64,000 nt of DNA. It comes from Balamuthia mandrillaris. Taxonomy: Eukaryota; Discosea; Longamoebia; Balamuthiidae. Shown one piece after another: positions 46,944 through 58,316 of the stretch. Under the pieces are notes generated by a model that ran no database searches, was not told the DNA's origin, and saw nothing but the letters and a program-made list of their open reading frames with translations. The stretch lies in contig JAVKOQ010000175.1 in assembly GCA_031835245.1 (NCBI GenBank), forward strand, positions 1-64,000, written 5' to 3'. Positions within the stretch are counted from its first letter, which is position 1. Each line of letters opens with the position of its first letter. Both the position numbers and the translations under genes were made by a program.

Positions 46944-47443
46944 ACATACAAAGCCAAAAAAGAGCCCCTTTTTCTACTTACTCTTTCCTCTCTCTTTTTT
47001 TAAACCTCTTCTTCGGACGACCGGCTGGCTCCAACCATATGCTCGACCACAACAACAACTTTCACATAACTCTTAGCAAAAGGGGGGTAGAAAAAGGAGT
47101 AACTCTCAGTTGCCTTGTGTTTCTCCTTTTTCTTTCTTGCGTTCTCTTTGTTCATTCTTCCTTTCAATGAATTGCTGTACTACCTTTTTTTTTATCCCGC
47201 TTGTTTCTCTTCTCTCCCTCTCCCCCTCTCCCCTCTCCCCCCTCCCTCTGTTCTCTCACTTTCCTCCTCCTCTCTCTCCTCCTCTCTCTCTCTTCTCCTC
47301 TCTTCACATTGCTCGCATTTCATACATGTCCTACATTCCTTGCATTTCGAAAATTTCTTGCATAACTTGCATTTCATACATGTCCTACATTCCTTGGATT
47401 TTTAGTATTTCTTGTCTGCAGACATCATTTCAGGAGTTCATTC
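46944..47443. other. Spacer with a 28-bp direct repeat
   Basis: After CT-rich 3' sequence, two perfect 28-bp copies starting GCATTTCATACATGTCC lie at 47315-47342 and 47369-47396, 54 bp apart, just upstream of the PH/F-box/G-alpha-like gene. Nothing else seen. Confidence 0.75.
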
Positions 47444-49374
47444 ATGACCGAAACCAAGGCGGCAGAGGCGTTTCTCCTCTTCAAACGGGCCTCGTCGTCC
47501 AGATTCAAGAGGCAGAAGAAGAAGACAACATGGAAAGAGGGCTGGTTCTTCGTGCAGGGCCATCAGCTTTGCTGGTTTGAAGACATTTCTTCTCCATGTT
47601 ACGGTTTGAAAAATAAACATTCTTCCACACGCCCTATGAGAGTCATTTGGTTGGGTTCTCATGTTGCCTTTCTTCTTTGTTGGATATTCAAGAAACACTG
47701 GAGTTGAGGAGCTGCTCTCTTATGGTTCAAAGAAAGAAAGGAACGTGTATTTGGAAGCTGAATACGACCCAACAGCGAAAACAACAGAAGCATATCACCC
47801 TACGGGCTTCCTGTGAGGGTGAATGTGACGGTTGGATAGAAGTTCTGCAGGAGAAACTCAACGACGCTAAAAACACTTGTATTCTCCGTTTTTCTAGTTT
47901 CTGTTCTTCTTCTTCTTCTAGTTCTAGTTTTTGTTCTAGTTCTTGTTCTTGTTCTTGTTCTTCTTCTTGTTCTTGTTCTTCTTGTTCTTGTTCTTGTTCT
48001 TCTTCTTCTTGTTGTTCTTGTTCTTGTTCTTGTTCTTGTTCTTGTTCTTGTTCTTCTTGTTCTTCTTCTTGTTCTTGTTCTTCTTCTTGTTCTTCTTCTT
48101 CTTCTTGTTCTTGTTCTTCTTCTTCTTGTTCTTCTGCTCCTCCTTGTTCTTCTTCTTCTTCTGCTCCTTCTCCTTCTCCTTCTCCTTCTTGTTCTTGTTC
48201 TTGTTCTTCTGCTCCTTATTCTTCTTCTGCTCCTCCTTCTTGTTCTTCTTCTTCTTCTTCTTCTTCTGCTCCTTCTTGTTCTTCTTCTTCCTTCTTTCCT
48301 ATCTCTTCCTGCTTCTCATACGCAACCAACTTTCAGCATTATCAAAGAAGAAGCATCCTAGCGGAAGCAAAGCACCTACTCTGCCAGACGAACTGGTTTG
48401 CTGCATATTTCAACATCTTCCGTTGGAATACCTCGCTGTCGCCGGAAGAACATGCAAACAGTGGTACTCCTGCACCAACGGAACCAACAAACTTAGCCAA
48501 AGGGCGATCGTAAGCAGCGTTCCTCTTCTGCAATGGGGCCACTATAACGGATGTCCTTTAACGCCAAGCCTTTGCGAGCTTGCCGCTGAACGAAACTGCA
48601 TTACGGTGTTACGGTGGCTTAGGACGAAAGGGTGCATTTGGTCGCGAGATGCTGTTTTAGCGGCTGCGGCCAACAATCATCATTGGGAGGTTGTGGAATG
48701 GGTATCTGCTCCACAGCGTTCTTACGAGCGAAACAAAACGAAGAAAGACAAAAGGAAAGCCGTTGCTGAAAACGACAAAAATATTATTAAGATCTTGATT
48801 ACTGGTACGTTCGTGTTCTTCTTATTGTTGGAGTTGCTCTTCTTGTTCTTGTTCTTGTTCTTCTTCTTCTTGTCTGCTTCTTTGCTCCTTCTTCCTCAAA
48901 CAAACAACAAATAGGAACTGATAATGCAAGGCTCCCTTTCATTCACCAAGTGGCCAACACCGTTAGACTCTCTCACCGATCACAAGAGGACCTCTTCTCG
49001 CACAACTCCTCAAGAGAAGTAACGATTATGTACGAGGGAGTGCTCATTAAAATGGTCGACATTGGAGTCCAAAAGAGCAGCTTCGAGTGGCTCCGTCATT
49101 TCGATAACGTACTTTCGATCATGTTATGTGTATCTTTGGACGAGTTCGACGAGCTATTACCGATATCTGACGATAAAGAGGACCTTGTATTGTATGCCAT
49201 TCAAGAACGCCTTCAAGCGTTTGAAGCCCTCCGCAACGAACCGTCGCTTCTCCCAATCGAATCGTTTCTACTATATTTCGCTCGCTCGGAAGTCTTTGAG
49301 GAGAAGATTCTGCACACTTCGGCGTTACACGACGTTTTTAGCAACTACAATGGTAAGAAAAGAGAGAGAGCGAG

Positions 49375-49418
<44 letters not shown>

Positions 49419-49593
49419 AGACGTAAAAGTTTTGGTGTTGATGATGCTTTGTCGAAACCAAACAGGAGGAAATAACGTGGATACACAGCTTCAACTCATG
49501 CCGTCTATCCACTGTTTAGCAGAGGAGACATCACAGCAGATATCCAGCTTGTTTATTCGAGTATCAGAAAGTCGGTTCTCTCCCAACTTTTGA
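47444..49593 (+). CDS. PH / F-box / ankyrin / degenerate G-alpha-like fusion protein
   Basis: Five exons (47444-47603, 47693-47878, 48337-48804, 48915-49352, 49466-49593) total 1,380 nt in one frame, 459 residues. Residues 15-112 look like a PH domain (WKEGWFFVQGHQLCWFED; ECDGWIEVLQEKL at the C-terminal helix). An F-box (LPDELVCCIFQHLPLEYLAV) and ankyrin-like repeats follow to about residue 250. From IIKILITG onward the protein tracks a heterotrimeric G-alpha GTPase core: IKMVDIGVQ for MVDVGGQ, then WLRHFDNVLSIMLCVSLDEFDELL, LQAFEALRNEPSLL, SEVFEEKI and a final helix. The P-loop reads GTDNARLP, without GK(S/T); NKKD is FARSE; the helical domain is absent. It should not bind or hydrolyse GTP normally. 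The single-gene model is inferred from splice phases. Confidence 0.72.
47884..48300. repeat. Intronic TTC/TTG microsatellite
   Basis: Occupies intron 2 between the PH and F-box coding exons. The Ser/Cys- and Phe/Leu-rich frames through it are not protein. Confidence 0.85.
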
Positions 49594-49715
49594 ACAGTGT
49601 TTTAATCTAAGCATAGAGAGAGAAGCGAGAAAGGGCTCTTTGAAGTTAATCACAAAAAAAAGATACTGTTATTTAAACATACGAAAATAAAAGAAAGAAG
49701 AGAGAGAGAGAAAAC

Positions 49716-51666
49716 TCAATAAAGTATTCCTCTCGTCAAATACTGATACTTATCGTAGGAGATGGTCCTCCAATTGTCCAAGCTATAAGTAATCAACGAC
49801 TCCACATGCTCCACGCACTGCTCCTCTGTCAAGTTGCGCTTGAACCTCTCCCTCAGCGCCGTCAATGCGCTCTCCCCGCCCACGAGACAGGGCAAAGGGG
49901 GACCTCTTCTCAGCGCGATCTCCACCAACAGCAAAATGTTCTCCATGTGTTTTCTCGCTTCCAAGAACGCCTTCAAGCATAACGACTTGTATTCTTCCCA
50001 AAAGTTCACTTTGTCTTCGGCGTCCTTTTGGTGTCCGTTTTGTGGTTCGTTTTGTGGTTGAGTTGGTTGATCGGGGGAAGGAGACATGGTTAGGACGTCG
50101 ACAAACTCTTGAGTAAGTTTGAAGGGAGCAGACTCAAAGTTGAGGGAGCGAGGGCTGTTGGAGAGGAAGTAGCCAAAGTCGATGTGGACGACGGTGCCGT
50201 CCTTTTTGAGTAGGATGTTGCCGTTGTGGCGGTCTTTGACTTGGAGGAAGTAGGTAACGATGCTGTAGGCTGCCAAGCTTTGGCAAAAGTTGCGTTGAAT
50301 GTTCCTTAGTACGGTGGGATCTTTTCCATATTCCTGAATATTTGTTCTGTTTAGTAACTTAAACAAGAAAGCAGAAAAATGCAAACGAAACGAAAGAAAG
50401 AAGCAAAGAATAATTAAAACAAACCTGCTTAAAGTAAGCAGACAAAGAAGTGAAGCTCTGATGCTTCCTTAACTGATGCAACGAGATAGCATCCGGGATA
50501 GTCTCCAGCATTCCGCACTGCGAGGAGATGGGCAGCACCGCTACAGGGTGCAGCTTGAGCGGCAGGTTGGCCGCCTGGAAGATCTTCTGGAACTGCGCGA
50601 TCAGCTGTGAGGCCAACTGCTCCTGGCGGCACTCGTCGTACTTGACGATGAAGGAGCGTAGGCGCCAGCCCGGCAGGTGTTGAAAAGGAGAACTTCGGCG
50701 GATACGTTCGCACTTGGCAGCCCAATCCTCGGCAAAGGCAGCTTGAGTGGACTCAATGGAAGGACGCTTGTTGCTATCTTGTTGTTGTCCTTTGGATGCT
50801 TCTTTTTGCTTTTCATTTTCTTTGGTGGATGGGACGCCAGAATAAAGCTTGCGCTCTTCTTCGATGTCTGTCTTTGAGGCGCCACCTTTGGTGCTTCGTT
50901 CTTCCTTTTCTTTTTCTTTCTCTGGAAGAGAAGAAGAGGATGAAGGCAAAGAAGGCGATGGTAATGGTGATGGAGCAGGAGATGGGGATGATGCCAAAGA
51001 AGGAGAGGAAGCGCTTCCCTCTTCTTCTTCGGATTTTATGGCTTTGTTGCTCAATATTGCTTTGCTCTTGTTTTGGTACTTGTTTTTGTTTTGTGTCTTC
51101 TTGTTTTCTTTCTTGCTCTTTTGTTGTAGTTGTTGTGATGAAGAAGAAGGTGAAGCAGAAGGAGTCTCTAACGAAGATCTCTTGTCTGTTGCCTTCTCTT
51201 TGTTGTTCTTGTCCTGAGTCTTTCCTGTCATGATTTCTTCTTCGTCTCCTTTCTCATTTGCTTCTTTCTTAATGCTTTGGCCTTGCTGAGAAGGAACGCC
51301 ATTCGAAGGGGAGGAAGCTGAAGCAGAAGGGGGTGGAGAATCATTCATGTCCTTCAAGCTAAAGATTTCAGCCTCTGACTTGATCTTTCTTAACGAAGAG
51401 GCTTCAAACTTAGCCTCTTCAAGCAATCCTTTTTGTGTTGCTTGCAATGATGAGTTTTCAGAAGAAGGAGAAGAAGAGGCAATTGCGGGGGAGGCTGGGG
51501 GAGTCAGTTTGGCCATTTGAGCGGCGGAAATGACGGCTTGAAGGTCAAAGAGATGAGTGTTGGGAGAAGAACACTTCTCCTCGCTTTCTAATGTCTCTAA
51601 ATAAATAATATAAGCAGGTGGCGCCTGTGTTTATTCCAATTTTTCGGGTTAGAAAGAAAAAGAAAG

Positions 51667-51697
<31 letters not shown>

Positions 51698-53130
51698 AAT
51701 GACGTACCCCTTCTTTGGAATCCAAGAGAAAGGCTTCATAGGGAGAGATATGTACAATGCAGTGATGCTTGGTGTCCATGCTATCGATGGGCATGTAAAT
51801 GCCCCTTGGCGTCATTTGCTTGTCCAGCTGTGATATTTTGTTCCTCAGTTCCGTTTCTTTCGTTTTGTTTTTTGGTCAGAAAAAGAAGAGAAGCAACAAA
51901 AGAGAATAAGGGAAAGGGAGGGGAAAAGAGGATGAGAAAGAGAGACAAGGAAAAATCACTTCTCTGTTCTGCAGGGACGGAAACAAGGTCCAAAGGTATC
52001 TGAGCGAGAGCATCTAACAACAGCAAAGCATTGTCAAAGTAGGAGGAGCGTCGACGCTTCAACATGACATGATTGATGAAGCCGAACGCGTCCGCTTGCC
52101 CTCCATCCAAAGATATTTGATGTCCCCGTTGCTGTTGTCTTCTCTTAGGCGAAAGAAGACGAGAAACATCAAAAGCGGTCGTGTTGGAAGAAGTGTTGTT
52201 GTTGGTGTTGTTACTTTGCTGGTTGGGCTCGTAGTGTCCGTTGACGGCTGCAATCTCCATTTCCTCTCTCAAACGAATGCAACGAGAGAGTAGAAAGTCT
52301 GCTTGAGGGTTGTGAGCGTGAGTCTCTATGTAGGTTTGCAGGTGAAGACTGGCATGGAAGGCAAAGTGCATGGATTGGCCGCATCGATCAAGGAGAAGCC
52401 GCTCCAGAGCGTTCGTGGTCGTGTTGTTGATCAACAACATGCTGAGGAAACAGAGAAGGAAACGAAAAAAAAAACAAAGAAAGAAGTCAGAGAACAGAAC
52501 CGGTGTGTGAAAAGAAGCAGGAAGAGAAGAAGAACAAGAACAAGAAGAAGAGGAAGAGGAAGAACAAGAAGAACAAGAAGAACAAGAACGAAGAAGAAAA
52601 ATACCAAGAAACAAGACAGAAAGAAAGAAGAAAGGAGCAACAACGAACCAAAGCTGAGGGAGATAAAAGTGAAGCTCCTCGATGGGGAACGAGTACAGCT
52701 GGTTGCAGAGGTAGTCCTGCACGCCGGCGTGGTGCGCATATCTGTGCAAATAGCAGAGGGCCAACCAGGAGTCAAAGTACTTGCACTGAAAGAGGCGCAG
52801 CAGGGAGCACTGGATTTCCTCCTTGGTGCTGTTGCCGTTGAGGTTGAGGCCGGCGCCATCGCCGTCGTCGTCGCCATCAGCATTGCCATTGGAGGGGGAG
52901 GAGGAGGTCTCGTTGGTTTGCGCCGTTGGATCCCCGTTGCTGGCCAGCAGACGACGAGGGGACAAGGAGGCGTTGTACTCGGCGCGAGTGGCGGCGGCGG
53001 CGGGATCGATCTCCGCCAGGTCTTTGCCTCCTCCTCCTCCTCCTCCTCCTCCTCCGCCTTGACTTTCCGTCTTGATGATGTCGTTTGATGAGGAAGAAGA
53101 GGTGTTCATCACTTGCACAGCAGCTTTCAT
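49716..53130 (-). CDS. PI4KB: Phosphatidylinositol 4-kinase beta (PI4KIIIbeta/Pik1)
   Basis: Makes PI4P at the Golgi from phosphatidylinositol and ATP. The gene starts at 53130. The N-terminal region (LLRLFQCKYFDSWLALCYL, then LCNQLYSFPIEELHFYLPQL) is the lipid kinase unique/helical region found in Pik1. Middle exons carry FDNALLLLDALAQIPLDLV and SPYEAFLLDSKEG. After a long Ser/Lys/Glu-rich insert comes FAEDWAAKCERIRRSSPFQ and LRSFIVKYDECRQEQLASQL, matching human PI4KB. The catalytic loop is VKDRHNGNILL and the metal-binding loop HIDFGYFLSNSPR. The protein ends YQYLTRGILY, as the human one ends near YLTNGIM. The usual K/GDD before RQE reads YDECRQE here. It is convergent with the G-alpha-like fusion gene (stops 123 bp apart). 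Confidence 0.93.
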
Positions 53131-53943
53131 CTTTTATTTTATTTTATTTTTTTTTACTTTTCTTCTTGCTTCCTCCTCTTCCTCTTCCTCTTCCTTTTTT
53201 TTTTCCGTGTGTTCTCCTTTCTTCTCCTTAAAAAAAAAAGAACCACAAGAAAAAGAAGAACAAGAAGAAGCAGAACAAGAAGAAGAAGAAGAGGGGCCTC
53301 GAACAAAAAAAAAAAAAACTTTCTCCTTGCCGCTCGGAGAGAAATAAAAGAAAAACAAGCAGCAAAACCAAAAAAAAAAAAAAAAATAAAATAAAATCAG
53401 GAAGGGCTTTAGCTTTTTTTGCTTCTCCTCTTGGGAGTGCGTGTGAGAGTGTGAAGAAGAGAGAAAGAAAGGAAGACGGAGTTTTTTAAGGAGGAGGAAG
53501 CGAAACCGAAAAGGCGGAGAGAGCGAGAGCGAGAGAAAGCGGGGAGGGGGAGAGAGAAGAGAAGAGAAGAGAAGAGAAGAGGCGGCCTTTCTCTCCGTTC
53601 TCTCTGCCTCTTTTGGTTTTTGTGATTTGTCTCTCCTTTTCGCCATTTTACGTCTTTTTCGTGGATCTCGAGGTTTGAAAAGCTATTGGATGGGAATTTT
53701 CGTGACCAAACCGTCTTTCAGAATTATAATTGCCCGAGGTGATTCATCTCGATCAGAATGGGATTGATTTGGCTGCTATCACACGAACGCAGCCGGATGG
53801 CCTCATTTTTTTGTCCACAGAGACAGTGGCAACCTTTCTATCGTTACGCTTTGGACACGTTTTTACCCTTGGTCGTTGCGCATGATTGGTTACAAGAATG
53901 ACAGGGAACGCAACAAGACACCACCAAACAAAAAAAAAATAAT
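53131..53943. other. Divergent promoter region of PI4KB and the gamma-carboxylase-like gene
   Basis: An 813-bp shared 5' region with long A or T runs and GAA-rich tracts. No ORF with family features and no clear TATA box. Confidence 0.5.
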
Positions 53944-56470
53944 ATGAAGAGGAAAAAGAAGACCGCCGCCAAAACCACGACAACACCCTCTCCCCCTCCC
54001 TCTCCCTCTTCGCGCTCTCTTCCTCCCCGCCCCGACCCATCCCAACAACACCAAGATGATGGATCGCCACCGACAGCAACAGCAACGCATGACCGGCCTT
54101 CCTTCCTCTTCTCCGCCTCCTCGCTCCGCCGGTTCTTGTTCTCCCCCATCGACCCCGCCGGCCTGGCCCTCTTTCGCCTCTTCTGGGGCCTCCTGATGTT
54201 CTACGAGCTCTTCACCATGCTCTCCCACGACATGCACAAAGCCAGGCTGCTCTACCGCTCCACCCAGCTGCGCTTCCAGTACTCCACCGCTTTTTGCTGG
54301 GAGCCGCCGCTGGCGGCCTCGCTGACGGCCATGTGGTGGCTCCTTACGCTCAGCGCCCTCTGCGCGTTCTTGGTGGCCGTTGGGCTGTGCTACCGCCTTG
54401 CTGCGGTGGGCCTGCTGCTTGGCCTCGCCTATTTCTATTTGTTGGTAATGTCTTTTTTCTTTCTTTTTTCTTTTTCTTTCATTTTTTATTTCATTTTTGT
54501 TTTTATTTTTCTTTTCTTTTCTTTTCTTTTCTTTTCTTTTCTTTTCTTTTCTTTTCTTTTCTTTTCTCTTTTCTCTTTTTCTTTTCTCTTTTCTTTTCTC
54601 TTTTCTTTTCTTTTCTTTTTTTTGTTTTTGTTTTTTGTTTTTTCTTTTATTCGGCTTTTCTTTTTCTCATTTAAAGTTTTTCTGTTTCTGTTTCTGTTTT
54701 TTTTTGGCGTTATTTTGTTAGGAGGAAGCGACGTATCTCAACCACTATTACCTGATGCTGGTGGTGCAGTTCATCATGTGCTGCGTGCCAGCGAATGCCA
54801 CCTTTGCGGTGGACAACCTGGTTTGGCCTTCTTCCAAAAGGTTTGTTCCTACCTTTTCTTTTTTTTTTTTTCGTTTCGCATCAACGAATGGAACAAGAAG
54901 AACGAAGAAGAAGAAGCAGAAGCAGAAGCAGAAGAAGAAGAAGAAGAAGAAGAAGAAGAAGAAGAAGAACAAGAAGAAGAAGAAGAAAGGAACACATACT
55001 TAATAGTATCCAAACAATAGAAAGGCTATACCGTCATGGACGCTAAATTGGTTGAGAGCAGAGATGTCGCTGGTCTACTTCTTTGCCGGTGTGGCCAAAT
55101 GCAACGAGGACTGGTTGAGGGGGCAACCTCTCCGCATTTGGTTGCCTCGTCGCAAACGTCTTCCGTGGCCGTTGGGCGCCTTCTTGGCGTCCTCGGTGGG
55201 TGCTTACGTATTCAGCATCGCTGGCCTTCTCTTTGATCTTTCTATTGGTTTCCTCTTGTGGCCTTCTTCTTCTTCCTCCTGTCCATCTTGCTCCTCTTCC
55301 TGTTCTACAACAACTAAAAATTGTTGTCGTGGTGATGGTGACTGCAAGAATGCAAGTTGGAGAAGAAGATGGAAAGTGCAAGAGTTGGCGATGACAGCAA
55401 CCTTCATCTTCCATCTGCTCAACAAAGCAATATTCAACATTGGCATCTTCCCTATTCTTTGCCTGGCAGCCACCACATTGTACTTGGATCCATCGTGGCC
55501 TCGTGCCATCGCAGATCGTTACGGACCGATGAGGGCGTGGAGAGATATGAAGGAACTGTATCGGTTGCTTATGGAGAAAGAAGAAGGAGAAGAGGAGATG
55601 AAGAAAAGAGGAGAAGAGGAAAGGAAGAAAGAGAAAAGGGCGGAGGAGGAAGCAAAGAGGCAACGGAGAAGAAGAAGAGGATGGAAACGACGAGAAATTG
55701 TTGTTGCAGTGTTGCTGTTGATATTCTTTGTGCATCAAACGCTAGTTCCTCTTCGGTATCTTTTGCTTCCTTCTTCCATTTGCCTCTCTAGTTTCTTGCT
55801 AACATTGATAACCTAAAGCTTTCTGTTATACGAAGGAAACGTGGCGTGGACAGAGTACGGTCATCGCTACAGCTGGCGCATGAAGCTACGCGATAAGCAA
55901 TGCAACGCCACAGTTACTCTCGAAGTTGACGTCCCTCTATCCTTTTTTCTGCTTTCTTCATCGTCTTCTTCCGACAATCAAACATCACCATTCTTTGAAG
56001 TGAACGACAGTAAGTTTCAACAAAAAGAGGAAAAGAAGGAAGGAATAGTACGTCTCCAAGCGCAGATTCCGTTAGAGCAACACTTGAATAGGCGACAAAT
56101 GGGCAACGCTTTATCCAAACCTTCTTCTCTAATCCAAATTGCTTGCTTTCTCTCCGCTCGTTGGACTCATGACCACTCCAACGAGATTCAACAATGGGAA
56201 AAGTTAAACCATAAAGAAGGATGGGAAGCAAGAAATGATTTCCACCTTATCTTCGTGCCAAGAGTTTACATCTCTTCGATGTGCAGCTTGAACGGAAGAA
56301 AAGCGCAGTTGTTGGTAGATCCTTTGGCAGACCTCGCCTCCTTCTCTCCCTATGAAGCGGAGCCCTATTCTTTCGTGCTTCCATTGGAGCCGTTGAGCGA
56401 AGAAGAAAAGCAAGAACTAGTTTGGAACGTCGTTTGGCGGTGGCTCTTCTCTGATCCTTCTTCTTCTTGA
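53944..56470 (+). CDS. Vitamin K-dependent gamma-carboxylase-like membrane protein
   Basis: The animal enzyme GGCX carboxylates Glu side chains using reduced vitamin K in the ER membrane; homologues occur in scattered microbes. Four exons (53944-54444, 54722-54840, 55021-55755, 55819-56470) keep frame and give 668 residues. Matches to human in order are SPIDPAGLALFRLFWGLLMF, YLNHYYLMLVVQF, LVYFFAGVAKCNEDWLRG and FNIGIFPILCLAATTLYLDP, with EGNVAWTEYGHRYSWRM for the GLYGYSWDMM block. Lys233 aligns with human Lys218, the proposed catalytic base, while the Lys before it is Ala. The C-terminal lumenal half is divergent and carries a charged insert after WRDMKELY. Whether it carboxylates or uses quinone is unknown; the HTTM fold is also seen in non-carboxylating relatives. 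Confidence 0.83.
54850..55015. repeat. Intronic GAA microsatellite, purine on the sense strand
   Basis: Intron 2 of the gamma-carboxylase-like gene carries GAA/GCA repeats on its sense strand, opposite to the pyrimidine orientation of most introns here. Confidence 0.85.
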
Positions 56471-56496
56471 TTCGTTCTTTGGCACAACAACTTGAT

Positions 56497-58135
56497 TCAT
56501 TCAACATTTGTTCTTCCTCTTCTTCGTTTTGTTGTTTGTTGTTCCTCATCCGTTCTGCTTTGAGGAGCTTGTTTCGTTGACGATGACGAAGAAGCTGTTG
56601 CTTCTCCTCGTCTGTTGCGTCTTCCTTCCAGTTCTTTTCTTGCTCTTTTATTCGTCGTCTGCTTCTTCTGTTTCTGTCTCTGCTTCATCCGTTGTATGAC
56701 TTGACTCCAAGAAAGCGGCTTTCTGCATGAAGGGCAAACTCCTGAAGTTGGCAGCAGCATCTCCTCAGCTTCTTCTTCCTCTTCCGAACGCAGAAACCAT
56801 TTTGCCAAACACAACATGTGTGCTTGCATCTTGCATCCTTGCCACAAACAAGCAAGGTTGTTGTCCTCTTTTTCGGTTTCGTTGTGTGTGTTGTTGGAGA
56901 GAATGGCTATTGTGTTGGCACAAAGAAAGCAGCATTGATGTTGGTTGGACCTTGAGTTGCTTTTAGTGGTTAGCGCTTCTTCTGCTTCTTCTTCGTTGTC
57001 TAATGCTTCTTGTTCTGCAAGAAACTCAAACGAGAATTCTGTCTCATGTTCTCCTTCATGTTCGTCATAATTTCTTTCATCCTCCTCTCCTTCGTCGTCT
57101 TCTTCATCGTCATCCTCATCATCGTCCACAACATCATCGCTTATGTTGAAAGTGGAAAGCGGTCCTATGTTTGTCTTTATGTGTTTTGGTGGTGTGGGGC
57201 AGTGCTCTAACAAGTTGTGATAGTCCTTTGGTTGGAACAACACAAAAAAAAAATTACGCTAAGAAAGAGACAGACGGGAGACGTAGAAAAGAAAGAAGAT
57301 AACAAGAGCAGAAGAAGAAAGAAGAAAGAAGAAAGAAGCAGAAGCAGAAGAAGAACAAGAACAAGAAGAAGAACAAGAAGAAGATATGAAGAAGAAGAAG
57401 AAGAAGAAGAAGAAGAAGAACAAGAACAAGAAGAAGAACAAGAAGAACAAGATATGAAGAAGAACAACAAGAACAACCACAACCCAACCACAACAAGGAG
57501 AAAAAGCCTAAGAAGAAGAAGAACAAGCACCTGAGTCAGCCAATGCACGGTGAGAGGTAAGCGGTGCCAAGGCGAAACGCACACCAACTCAAAAGCAAAC
57601 CGTATCTGGTTGTACGTTGCGGTACATCAACGCTCGGTGAAACATCAAAAAAAGCAGAACACCACTACAAACCTTAGCACGCAACAAATGTACGTTGCCA
57701 ATGTTCCTTCTCCCCTCGCTGCCGTGAAGGAGGGCGCTGCGCAGGCGTGCGCTCTTGTAGGGGTGCTGCCAGGCCCACTCGAACTGAAGGGCGCTGATCT
57801 TGTTGGGAAAGCCGTGCACCAACATCACCATTTCCCTTTTTTTTTGTTTGTTTATGTGCATGAAAAAGAAGAAGAAGAAGAAGAAGCACGAAGAAAGAAA
57901 GTAAGAAAAGAGGAAAGAAAAGATGAGAACGAAGAGGGAGAAGAAAAAAAAAAAGAGCAAGAGAAATGCCGCACCAAGGCCGTTTGCGTTGCGTGCGTTT
58001 GGCGCCGTTGACGAGCTCCCCGTTGTGTTGGCGCAGCCGGCGGGCGGGGTTCAGGGTGAAGCCGATGTAGGTGTGGTGCTTGTACCTGGGGTCCTTGGAG
58101 GTGAGCAGATAGCAGCAGAAGAAATGGGTCGCCAT
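56497..58135 (-). CDS. SLX1: Structure-specific endonuclease subunit SLX1
   Basis: The nuclease half of the SLX1-SLX4 complex, which cuts Holliday junctions and flaps. Four exons (58135-57975, 57835-57673, 57605-57531, 57225-56497) keep frame and give 375 residues. The GIY-YIG domain begins [20 protein letters not shown] and continues [17 protein letters not shown], with the Arg and His of the active site, then [20 protein letters not shown], where FEW provides the catalytic Glu. [11 protein letters not shown] follows. After an acidic Asp/Glu-rich linker comes a C4HC3-type zinc domain ([29 protein letters not shown]) that binds SLX4 in other species. The basic tail may be a nuclear signal. 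Its stop lies 26 bp from that of the convergent gamma-carboxylase-like gene. Confidence 0.94.
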
Positions 58136-58245
58136 CTCCCTTCCCTCCGCTATTTTCTTCTTCGTCAAAAAATAAATAAATGGAAAAAACAAAATTGGCG
58201 GGAAGCGGTGTCGAACCGATGACAAAAGGAAATAAAAAAGAAGCA

Positions 58246-58316
58246 GGCGCCTACGAGGATCGAACTCGTGACCTTCAGTTTACGAGACTGACGCTCTACC
58301 ACTAAGCTAAGGCGCC
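58246..58316 (-). tRNA. tRNA-Thr (anticodon CGT)
   Basis: Read on the minus strand, GGCGCCT pairs with AGGCGCC. The D arm contains TAGCTTAGTGGTAGAGC, the anticodon stem TCAGT/ACTGA holds loop CTCGTAA, and the T arm has TTCGATC. No intron. A T-rich tract that could end pol III transcription follows. It is identical to 61634-61704 except for the first anticodon base. Confidence 0.95.
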
